Shown here piece after piece: positions 1 to 6,840 of a DNA stretch of 33,303 nucleotides. Within the stretch, counting starts at the first letter, position 1. Each line of letters opens with the position of its first letter. Source of the stretch: Sphingobacteriales bacterium (GTDB lineage: Bacteria; Bacteroidota; Bacteroidia; Chitinophagales; Chitinophagaceae); assembly GCA_024640465.1 (NCBI GenBank), contig JAHEEX010000015.1, positions 1 through 33,303 on the forward strand, given 5' to 3'. The notes under the pieces were generated by a model. It was not told the DNA's origin, searched no databases, and worked only from the letters and a program-made list of their open reading frames with translations. A program made the translations under genes and the position numbers.

Positions 1-365
1 TGCATCTCGCACATGGTGTAAGGAATACAGCCGCAGGCCTGCGTTATACGCTTTACCTGTTGATGACCAGCCCGGATGACCTTACCAAAGTTGTTGCAAA
101 ACCAGCCGGATATTTTATTGCACCTGAAGGTGATGAACGTGTTGGTGATGTATCCAATGTGGTTTTCAGTAACGGTTGGATACTGGATGATGACAATCAA
201 ACCATTTTCATTTACTATGCCTCTTCCGATACAAGGCTCCATGTGGCTACAACCTCCATTGACCGTTTGCTCGATTACGTTTATAATACACCGGCAGATG
301 GATTAAGGTCTGCCGCTTCAGTTCAGTCTATCATTAACTTAATTGATAAAAATAAAGCAGGTTGA
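1..365 (+). CDS. 4-O-beta-D-mannosyl-D-glucose phosphorylase, GH130 (3' end only)
   Basis: The reading frame is open from the first base (first full codon at 3) and ends with TGA at 363-365, so only the C-terminal ~120 residues lie in the window. The fragment starts [19 protein letters not shown] and continues with [20 protein letters not shown] and the [17 protein letters not shown] strand. These are the closing blades of the five-bladed propeller of GH130 phosphorylases. In family terms, GH130 mannosylglucose phosphorylase converts Man-beta-1,4-Glc plus phosphate to mannose-1-phosphate and glucose in the cytoplasm. The choice of mannosylglucose over mannobiose as substrate rests on the neighbour 11 bp downstream, a cellobiose 2-epimerase, which is the classic partner. 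The catalytic Asp and phosphate-binding residues lie upstream of the window and cannot be checked. Confidence 0.88.
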   Translation, partial: HLAHGVRNTAAGLRYTLYLLMTSPDDLTKVVAKPAGYFIAPEGDERVGDVSNVVFSNGWILDDDNQTIFIYYASSDTRLHVATTSIDRLLDYVYNTPADGLRSAASVQSIINLIDKNKAG

Positions 366-376
366 AGCTTTGACAT

Positions 377-1567
377 ATGCAACCGCAATTGAATATTATA
401 AAAGAGGAATTAAAGAAGCAATTGGAAGACATCATCCAATACTGGATGCAATATTCGCAAGATGAACTGCATGGTGGGTTTTGGGGAAGTATAAACAATC
501 AAAATCAACCTGTTTTTGGTGCTCCGAAAGGGCTTGTTTTGAATGCCCGGATTCTCTGGACTTTTTCTAAAACTACCCGCTATATGCAAGATGAAAAAAT
601 GCTTGCCATCTCTCATCGGGCATTTCAGTATATACTGGATCATTTTCATGACAAAGATTTTGGAGGTGTTTTCTGGAGCGTTGACGAAAAGGGCAATTTG
701 CTGGAAGGAAGAAAACAAATTTACGGACAAGCTTTTTGTATTTATGGGATGAGTGCTTATTACGCAGTAACCGGAAGCCCTGTGGCACTAGAATTTGCGA
801 TATCACTATATGAACTCATTGAAAAGTACAGTTATGATATAAAAGAAAAGGGCTACCTGGAAGCATTCTCCCGTTCCTGGGGCCCACTCGGGGATTTAAG
901 ACTGAGTGAAAAAGATGCCAATGAAAAGAAAACAATGAATACCCACCTGCATATCATCGAAGCGTATTCAGAACTGTACAAAATCTGGCCAGATCATGGA
1001 TTGAAAAAGAAAATCACAGCATTACTGGAACTGATCGACCGATATTTTATTCATGATCAATCGGGCCACCTGAGGTTATTTTTTGATGAACACTGGAACG
1101 AAAAAATCGATGTGATTTCATATGGCCATGATATAGAGGCTGGCTGGCTGCTTCAGCAATGTGCAGAAATTTCGGGAGAAGAAAATTGGATCAACCGTTT
1201 TAAAAAGCATGCTGTCAAATTAACCATTGCGGCCATGCGCGGACTTGATTCAGATGGCGGGCTATGGTATGAATATGATCAGGAGCATCAAAAACTGATC
1301 AGGGAAAAACACTGGTGGCCACAGGCAGAATCGATGATTGGTTTTTTTAATGCATGGCAATTGACCGGCGAAGAATCATATCTGAATCATTGTTTCAATA
1401 GCTGGACATTCATCAAAGAAAAATTACTGGATAAAAAGAACGGTGAATGGTATTGGGGTATACGGGAAGACAATTCCATTATGACCGGCCAGGATAAAGC
1501 CGGGTTCTGGAAATGTCCATATCATAATGGTAGGGCCTGCATGGAGTTGATTGACCGGATTGGCTGA
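377..1567 (+). CDS. Cellobiose/mannobiose 2-epimerase (AGE family)
   Basis: A 396-aa protein of the N-acylglucosamine 2-epimerase family, at the usual cellobiose 2-epimerase length and without a signal peptide (cytoplasmic). Expected (alpha/alpha)6-barrel motifs are present: LNAR with R58, MNTHLHIIEAY with H190/H192 (187-197), SYGHDIEAGWLL with H251 and E254, KHWWPQAE with W313/W314 and E318, GEWYWG (356-361), and WKCPYHNGR with H383. R58, H192, H251 and H383 keep almost the spacing of the catalytic Arg and three His residues known in Rhodothermus/Ruminococcus-type enzymes. It epimerises the reducing-end sugar of beta-1,4 disaccharides, here probably mannobiose to mannosyl-glucose, feeding the GH130 phosphorylase 11 bp upstream. 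ATG at 377 has no obvious Shine-Dalgarno, as is usual in Bacteroidota. The two genes are almost certainly co-transcribed. Confidence 0.93.
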   Translation: MQPQLNIIKEELKKQLEDIIQYWMQYSQDELHGGFWGSINNQNQPVFGAPKGLVLNARILWTFSKTTRYMQDEKMLAISHRAFQYILDHFHDKDFGGVFWSVDEKGNLLEGRKQIYGQAFCIYGMSAYYAVTGSPVALEFAISLYELIEKYSYDIKEKGYLEAFSRSWGPLGDLRLSEKDANEKKTMNTHLHIIEAYSELYKIWPDHGLKKKITALLELIDRYFIHDQSGHLRLFFDEHWNEKIDVISYGHDIEAGWLLQQCAEISGEENWINRFKKHAVKLTIAAMRGLDSDGGLWYEYDQEHQKLIREKHWWPQAESMIGFFNAWQLTGEESYLNHCFNSWTFIKEKLLDKKNGEWYWGIREDNSIMTGQDKAGFWKCPYHNGRACMELIDRIG

Positions 1568-1638
1568 TTGCACTGTATTTTCAGTATACATGAATCAGCT
1601 TAAAATGAGTAAAATTTTACAACAATCAATGTTTAATA

Positions 1639-2316
1639 ATGAAAGCACATTACCTTTTTTTCTGTTTTCTTTTCTTTATTCTCCAGGGAGCCGCACAACA
1701 AAACAAACAAAATAATATACCCGTCGGATATAAGGGTAAACCATTTAAGGATTCTTTGTATAAAAAGGGTCCGCAATGGTTACCAGGGCGTGTTGAGTTG
1801 GCCTATTATGACCTTGGTGGAGAAGGTGTGGCTTATCACGACACCACTCCTGAAAATGAAGGATCAAAACTAAACCACACAGAAGGACATTGGCGTCCGG
1901 GCATACCAGCTTATATCGCGTTCTTTCGGGAGAAGGAAGGTGTTGATATTTCCTATACAAAAGACTGGGCAGACTTTAATCATCCAAACAAAGTTGATCC
2001 CGCGGTGAACCAACTTTATATTGGATGGCAGGAAGATGGAGAATGGACAAACTATACTGTATACGTTAACAGGCCCGGTAAGTACAGGATCATTTCAGTA
2101 TATGGATACCAGGATAATAAATCAGAACTCTGGCTTAATGGTGTAAAAGCAGTAAATCTATTCATGCCTGAAAATACAGGCAACTGGCACAACTGGACCC
2201 AGGCAACATTGGGAGAGATCAGCATACCCAAGGGTGGACTTAATTTACTTACATTGAAATATAACAAAGGATCCAACCTGGCCTATCTCGATTTTTTATT
2301 AGTTGAACCCTATTAA
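1639..2316 (+). CDS. Secreted CBM6/CBM35-like carbohydrate-binding protein
   Basis: A 225-aa protein. An N-terminal signal peptide (hydrophobic 4-18, likely cleavage after GAAQ at 17-20) sends it to the periplasm or surface. The mature part reads as one galactose-binding-like beta-sandwich. LPGRVELAYYDLGGEGVAYHD (48-68) is the N-terminal signature of CBM6/CBM35-type modules, followed by GWQEDGEWTNYTVYV (129-143), GKYRIISVYGY and a C-terminal LAYLDFLLVEPY strand. No catalytic domain is attached and the protein is little longer than the module, so it is probably a free-standing sugar-binding protein. It lies between the epimerase (71-bp gap) and the GH5 gene (13-bp gap), so mannan or a mannan side chain is the likely ligand; that is inference. 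Exact CBM family is not certain. Confidence 0.72.
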   Translation: MKAHYLFFCFLFFILQGAAQQNKQNNIPVGYKGKPFKDSLYKKGPQWLPGRVELAYYDLGGEGVAYHDTTPENEGSKLNHTEGHWRPGIPAYIAFFREKEGVDISYTKDWADFNHPNKVDPAVNQLYIGWQEDGEWTNYTVYVNRPGKYRIISVYGYQDNKSELWLNGVKAVNLFMPENTGNWHNWTQATLGEISIPKGGLNLLTLKYNKGSNLAYLDFLLVEPY

Positions 2317-2329
2317 AAAGATTTAACCA

Positions 2330-3865
2330 ATGAAAGAGCGCATTTCGACATCCGGTCAACTTTTATTTTTCATCTCTTTATTTTTTTTGCAATTACATAC
2401 TCTTGCTCAGTCATCAACAACGGATGGGGCAAAAAAATCAAACTGGCCTATTATTACCCGGAAGGGAGATAAATTATATGAAGGGAATAAGGCCTTCCGT
2501 TTTTTCGGACTTGCCGCCCCAAATATTCAGCAGAACGAATCACAAATTCGGCAAGACAGGACGAATCGTTTTCCGGATGAATACGAAATAAGGGATGCGC
2601 TTGGGGCTATGCAACGTATAGGCGGAAGGGCGACCCGTACATTTTCTTTATCAGTATATACACCTGCGGATAAAGAAATGCCGGTATATATTACCGGAAG
2701 AAGAAATTATAATGAAGCAGCATTTCGTTGCCTGGATCTTGTTATTGCACTTTGCAATGAATATGATATCAGGCTGATCATTCCCTTTATCGCTTCACAA
2801 AGTTTTGGCGGGATACGGGGCGTTGATGAGTTTTCTGATCTGTCCGGAAAACCAAGGGGATCATTCTGGACAGACGAATCTGTAAAAGATGATTTCAGGC
2901 ACTTTCTTCAATTTATACTGAACAGGAAGAATACCGTCAATGGAATGTTGTATAAAGATGATCCGGCCATCCTGGCCTGGCAGCTAGGAAATGAGTTTGG
3001 CAGTTATGCCGGTGACCGTAAACTCGATTATACAGAATGGTCACCCCGTATTTTAAGTTGGAGCAAAGAAATGGCTGCGTACATTAAAAAAACAGACCCC
3101 AATCACCTGGTTATGGAGGCTGGTGGTGTTGACAGGCCAGCAATGCTGGCAGATCCAAATATTGACCTCATCAGCGACCACCTTTATGAATACTGGAATC
3201 GTATGGGTGGCCAGCCCTGGGAGCTTGCGCCTATTGCCCGTGCTTCCGTTACAGAAACCAGGGGTAAAAAACCGCTTGTAATAGATGAATTCGGGTTAGG
3301 GAGTACAGAAAATTTGCGATCGTTGATGCAGCTTATCAGGTCTGATGAAAGTATTGTAGGCGGTCTTTTATGGAGTATAAGAAGTCATCGCCGCGATGGC
3401 GGATGGTATTACCATAATGAAGGCGGCACTCCGGTAAATTCTTTCCATGTACCAGGGTTTGCGGCCGGGTTTGAATATGAAGAAACGCGGTTACTGGATT
3501 TATTAAGAACAGAAGCATATCGTATAAGAGGTATGGAAATACCCCCTGTTCAAAAGCCTTCACCCGCACCTGTTTTAATTGCCAAAGGACGCGGATTTAC
3601 CTGGCGCGGATCAACCGGTGCAGCTGCATACTCAATAGAGCGTTCTGAAAATCCTGGTGGACCATTTACATTGCTTGCAACCGGGTTGGATGATTCCGTT
3701 ATTGGGGATGTAAAAAATTTTGAAGGCAGCTCTCGTGCTTCTGAAGCCCTTGTTTTATTTTATGATGAAACAAAAAAACAAGGGATAACATATTATTATC
3801 GGATTAAGGCAATGAATAGTGCAGGCGAAAGTGCCTGGTCGCAGCTGTTAACCATCAAGCCCTGA
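2330..3865 (+). CDS. GH5 endo-beta-1,4-mannanase-like enzyme with C-terminal Fn3-like domain
   Basis: A 511-aa secreted protein with a signal peptide (hydrophobic 11-25, LAQ). The TIM barrel spans about residues 40-400. LAWQLGNEFG carries the acid/base E222 and PLVIDEFGLG the nucleophile E320, the classic GH5 pair; HLYEYW (284-289) supplies the conserved active-site His/Tyr region. Residues ~412-511 (FTWRGSTGAAAYSIERSE through YYYRIKAMNSAGESAWS) look like a fibronectin type III domain. In GH5 mannanases this layout cleaves internal beta-1,4-mannosidic bonds outside the cytoplasm. Specificity for mannan is inferred from the operon, which makes mannobiose epimerase and mannosylglucose phosphorylase; sequence alone would also allow another GH5 activity. 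It closes the operon: no gene follows for 485 bp. Confidence 0.85.
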   Translation: MKERISTSGQLLFFISLFFLQLHTLAQSSTTDGAKKSNWPIITRKGDKLYEGNKAFRFFGLAAPNIQQNESQIRQDRTNRFPDEYEIRDALGAMQRIGGRATRTFSLSVYTPADKEMPVYITGRRNYNEAAFRCLDLVIALCNEYDIRLIIPFIASQSFGGIRGVDEFSDLSGKPRGSFWTDESVKDDFRHFLQFILNRKNTVNGMLYKDDPAILAWQLGNEFGSYAGDRKLDYTEWSPRILSWSKEMAAYIKKTDPNHLVMEAGGVDRPAMLADPNIDLISDHLYEYWNRMGGQPWELAPIARASVTETRGKKPLVIDEFGLGSTENLRSLMQLIRSDESIVGGLLWSIRSHRRDGGWYYHNEGGTPVNSFHVPGFAAGFEYEETRLLDLLRTEAYRIRGMEIPPVQKPSPAPVLIAKGRGFTWRGSTGAAAYSIERSENPGGPFTLLATGLDDSVIGDVKNFEGSSRASEALVLFYDETKKQGITYYYRIKAMNSAGESAWSQLLTIKP

Positions 3866-3891
3866 TTGCTGCATGATTTAACCAGGAATTT

Positions 3892-4051
3892 TCCTCCCCC
3901 TAAAGCACTATACTACAATGCCTACGTGGTTTTCCCCCTCCAGAGGGGGACATAACAGCCCTTCATTGCATGAAAGTTTTGGAGAAGTATTGTCCCCCGC
4001 TGGAGGGGGTGAATTTCGAGCTTAACATATACTCAGGTTTTAGGGGGAGGA
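3892..4051. repeat. Nested G/C-rich inverted repeat, MITE/REP-like
   Basis: Two pairs of complementary arms are nested. The outer arms are TCCTCCCCCTAAA (3892-3904) and TTTAGGGGGAGGA (4039-4051), a perfect 13-bp match. The inner arms are CCCCCTCCAG..GGGGGACA (3935-3952) and TGTCCCCC..CTGGAGGGGG (3991-4009); each inner arm is itself a small hairpin of C-run and G-run. The element starts 26 bp after the GH5 stop codon and stands out sharply from the AT-rich flank. It could be a non-autonomous mobile element, a REP-like element or a bulky transcription end structure. I recall similar CCCCCTCC..GGAGGGGG elements in other Bacteroidota intergenic regions, but cannot verify copy number here. Confidence 0.7.
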
Positions 4052-4232
4052 TGCTTTTTCTCTTCCACTGCCGCACGTATGTATTGATTATTATTGTTAG
4101 TTTTTTTGCCACAAGAAAATAAGGTAAAACAGCCTTTAAAAAGTCTTTCCGTTCTAAATACTTAATCCTATTTAATTTATAATTCTTCTTTCAATTTCAT
4201 TAGAAATTAGAATGAGTGCATTATTGTACGGC

Positions 4233-4260
4233 ATAATAACCAGACATTAAGGGTTATTAT
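4233..4260. promoter_or_regulatory. 28-bp inverted repeat, candidate operator
   Basis: Perfect 9-bp arms ATAATAACC (4233-4241) and GGTTATTAT (4252-4260) flank a 10-bp spacer. It lies 90 bp upstream of the oxidoreductase start. The length and spacing suit a dimeric regulator (LacI- or GntR-like), but no T-run follows, so a terminator is unlikely. Function is inference. Confidence 0.4.
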
Positions 4261-4350
4261 TAGCCGATCAATGTAAGTCTACTTTAGTATCTTCAAATAC
4301 AGACCGCTTTACGGTTTACAATCGAAAAAGGGATTCTTTAATATCGATTT

Positions 4351-5451
4351 ATGAGACATTCACGACGTGATTTTATACAAACTCTTTCAGCACCATTGTT
4401 GGCTATGCCATTTTTAGCTATGTCTGAGAAGCATCAAAAATATGAAGGTCCAATATTACGGGTAGCCATCATGGGATTAGGCAACTATGGTACACGCGTA
4501 GCAGAAGCTATGAAGTCCTGTAAAAAAGCAAAGCTGGTGGGTGTAATAAGCGGTACGCCGTCCAAAATAAAAAGCTGGCAGGCCAAATATCAAATTCCTG
4601 AAAAGAATTGCTATAACTACCAGGATTTTGATAAGATCAGGGATAATCCGGATATAGATGCGGTTTATGTGATAACGCCCAATGCTCTTCATCGCGACCA
4701 GGTGATCAGGGTGGCTAAAGCAGGAAAACACGTGATTTGTGAAAAGCCCATGTCGGTAAATGCTGCCGATGCGCAGCAAATGGTTGATGCCTGTAAAAGG
4801 GCAAAGGTGAAATTGCTCGTTGGTTACCGGATGCATTTTGAACCAAAGACACTTGAAATAATCCGGATGAGAAAAGCGGGAGAGTTTGGCAAAGTGTTGT
4901 TTTTCCAGGGACTTTCCGGATTTCAAATTGGTGATCCAACACAATGGAGGCTTAAAAAGGAATTATCTGGTGGTGGCGCCATGATGGATATCGGTATTTA
5001 TTCGGTTAATGGATCCCGTTATATGATCGGTGAAGATCCGGTTTGGGTAACTGCCCAGGAAGTAAAAACGAATAAGGAAAAATTCAGGGAAGGGATTGAT
5101 GAAACCATTACGTTCCAGTTAGGATTTCCCGGAGGTGCGGTGGCCTCCTGTTTGTCGACCTACACCATGAACAACCTGGATCGTTTTTTTCTGAACGGAG
5201 AAAAAGGGTATGCCGAAATGCAACCATCAACAGGCTATGGCCCTATATTGGGTCATACACATAAAGGGGAATTAGTCTACCCCCATGTTGCACACCAGAC
5301 CTTTCAGATGGACGAAATGGCGGGAATCATACTTGAAGGCAAAGAGCCGATTGTTCCGGTTGATGGAGGAGAAGGCCTGAAAGACATGAAAATCATTGAT
5401 GCCATCTATAAGGCCGTTCAAACAGGGAAGAAAGAAAGCGTATATCTATAA
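4351..5451 (+). CDS. Tat-exported Gfo/Idh/MocA oxidoreductase, GFOR-like
   Basis: A 366-aa protein. The N-terminus has a twin-arginine motif (SRRDFIQ, 4-10) and a hydrophobic stretch (11-24), so it is exported folded with its cofactor. A Rossmann fold follows: VAIMGLGNYGTRVAEA with the GxGxxG loop (42-47), TPNALH (109-114) and CEKPM (130-134). In the C-terminal domain SGGGAMMDIGIYSVNGSRY holds D213 and Y217, with the spacing of the catalytic Asp/Tyr of Zymomonas glucose-fructose oxidoreductase. Expected activity: NAD(P)-dependent oxidation/reduction of a sugar or sugar derivative in the periplasm, perhaps with tightly bound, internally recycled cofactor. The substrate is unknown. An M24 peptidase and a GH2 enzyme follow on the same strand after an 84-bp gap. 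Confidence 0.85.
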   Translation: MRHSRRDFIQTLSAPLLAMPFLAMSEKHQKYEGPILRVAIMGLGNYGTRVAEAMKSCKKAKLVGVISGTPSKIKSWQAKYQIPEKNCYNYQDFDKIRDNPDIDAVYVITPNALHRDQVIRVAKAGKHVICEKPMSVNAADAQQMVDACKRAKVKLLVGYRMHFEPKTLEIIRMRKAGEFGKVLFFQGLSGFQIGDPTQWRLKKELSGGGAMMDIGIYSVNGSRYMIGEDPVWVTAQEVKTNKEKFREGIDETITFQLGFPGGAVASCLSTYTMNNLDRFFLNGEKGYAEMQPSTGYGPILGHTHKGELVYPHVAHQTFQMDEMAGIILEGKEPIVPVDGGEGLKDMKIIDAIYKAVQTGKKESVYL

Positions 5452-5486
5452 TACAGTCAATAATATTTTTGGATCAGGTACAAGTA

Positions 5487-5517
5487 TTGAACCTGTATAT
5501 ATTTTCATTTATCTTTA
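5487..5517 (+). promoter_or_regulatory. Candidate Bacteroidota-type promoter for the M24 gene
   Basis: TTG at 5487-5489 and TATCTTTA at 5510-5517 are 20 bp apart, close to the Bacteroidota TTTG / TAnnTTTG pattern (last base of the -7 box differs). It lies 18 bp before the ATG at 5536, in the 84-bp gap after the oxidoreductase. The M24 and GH2 genes may therefore also be transcribed separately. Pattern match only. Confidence 0.3.
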
Positions 5518-5535
5518 AAGTATAACATATAAAGC

Positions 5536-6828
5536 ATGTCAATCAATAGAAGAAAATTTCTCGGCATTTCTGCACTCGGATCTGGTGCTCTCGCACTTAC
5601 ACAGGATATTTTTGGAAGGAGCCGAATCCAGGATGATCTAGAATATGATCTCCCCAAGGTGATTCGTGATCTGAAACCAATGGTTGACGATGTTGTGCCG
5701 ATCACGGTTGAAGAAAGAAAACAACGTATTGCCAAAGCGCAGCAGCTAATGGATCAGCAAAAAATAGATGCCATCTTCATGGAGGGTACTGCATCGAGTT
5801 TTTATTTCACCGGTATGCGTTGGGGGCAGAGTGAAAGAACATTTGGTTTGGTTATACCTGCCTCGGGAGCGATAGCCTATGTATGCCCAAAGTTCGAGGA
5901 AGATCGTGCGAGGGAATTGATCAAACCGGATTTTGGCGATGATGTAAGATGCTGGGAAGAACATGAGAGCCCGTATGCATTGATAGCAGGCATTGTAAAA
6001 GACCGCGGCACAAAACATAAAAGGATAGGTATTGAAGAACGCGTTCGTTTTTTTATTGCAGATGGCATTAAAAAAGACGCTCCCGGTTTTGAGATCGTAG
6101 ATGCAACGCCAGTTACTGCCGGTTGCAGGATGTACAAAAGCAAAGCGGAAATCGCCTTAATGCAAAAGGCCAGTGATGTAACCATTGAAGCCTATAAAGC
6201 AACATTTGCCACCATACGTCCGGGAATGCCCCAGGCGGAATTCAGCAGTAATTTATCCGCAGCATTCCGCAAACTCGGGTATAGCGGCGGTGCCCTGGTA
6301 TTGGTGGGAAAATATTCTGCCATACCTCACGGAACCATTGTGCCACAAACCATAAAAGAAGGAGATGTATTGCTGGTAGATGGCGGAACAAGTGTGGAAG
6401 GATATGCATCAGATATCACCCGTACAATCGTAGTAGGGAAGCCTACACAAAGGCAAACCGAAGTATGGAATTTCGAAAAAAGGGCTCAGGATGCTGCCTT
6501 TGCAGCCATCAAAATTGGAGCAACTTGTGAATCGGTTGATGCAGCCGCAAGAGCCGTAATTGAAAATGCCGGATTTGGTAAAAACTATAAACTCCCTGGC
6601 CTGCCTCACAGAACAGGTCATGGCATTGGGCTCGAGGGGCATGAGTGGACAAACTTTGTAAGGGGGAATAAAACCTTAATTGCGCCAGGAATGTGTTTTA
6701 GCGATGAGCCAACGATTGCTATTCCCGGAGAATTTGGGATCAGGCTCGAGGATTGCCTGTATATTGGGGAAGATGGCCCACATTTTTTCTCTAAGCTGAG
6801 TAAATCGATTGAAGCGCCATTTGGATAA
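5536..6828 (+). CDS. Tat-exported M24 family metallopeptidase (Xaa-Pro aminopeptidase/prolidase-like)
   Basis: A 430-aa protein with a Tat-type leader (NRRKFLG, 4-10, then a hydrophobic run to ~22). Residues ~58-190 form the creatinase/prolidase N-terminal domain (ITVEERKQRIAKAQQLM onward). Residues ~205-430 form the pita-bread catalytic domain. All five metal ligands are visible: D282 (VDGGTS), D293 (ASDITRT), H362 (HRTGHGIGLEGHE), E391 (DEPTIAIPGE) and E405 (GIRLED). It should be an active dinuclear metal enzyme cleaving Xaa-Pro bonds, or, as some M24 relatives do, a C-N bond in a small molecule. Export of a metal enzyme by Tat makes sense because it would fold in the cytoplasm. It sits between an oxidoreductase and a GH2 enzyme (12-bp gap), which is odd for a housekeeping peptidase. 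Confidence 0.88.
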   Translation: MSINRRKFLGISALGSGALALTQDIFGRSRIQDDLEYDLPKVIRDLKPMVDDVVPITVEERKQRIAKAQQLMDQQKIDAIFMEGTASSFYFTGMRWGQSERTFGLVIPASGAIAYVCPKFEEDRARELIKPDFGDDVRCWEEHESPYALIAGIVKDRGTKHKRIGIEERVRFFIADGIKKDAPGFEIVDATPVTAGCRMYKSKAEIALMQKASDVTIEAYKATFATIRPGMPQAEFSSNLSAAFRKLGYSGGALVLVGKYSAIPHGTIVPQTIKEGDVLLVDGGTSVEGYASDITRTIVVGKPTQRQTEVWNFEKRAQDAAFAAIKIGATCESVDAAARAVIENAGFGKNYKLPGLPHRTGHGIGLEGHEWTNFVRGNKTLIAPGMCFSDEPTIAIPGEFGIRLEDCLYIGEDGPHFFSKLSKSIEAPFG

Positions 6829-6840
6829 ATTACAGCACAT

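Larger units (their letters stand above)
3866..4350. other. 485-bp intergenic region between mannan operon and oxidoreductase cluster
   Basis: No convincing ORF. It holds the nested inverted repeat at 3892-4051 and the smaller inverted repeat at 4233-4260, both listed separately. The remainder is AT-rich. I could not place a credible TTTG / TAnnTTTG promoter pair for the gene starting at 4351. Confidence 0.6.

Noticed and set aside
4477-4944. 155-aa minus-strand ORF antisense to the oxidoreductase
   Set aside because: It lies wholly inside the well-supported oxidoreductase gene and shows no domain.
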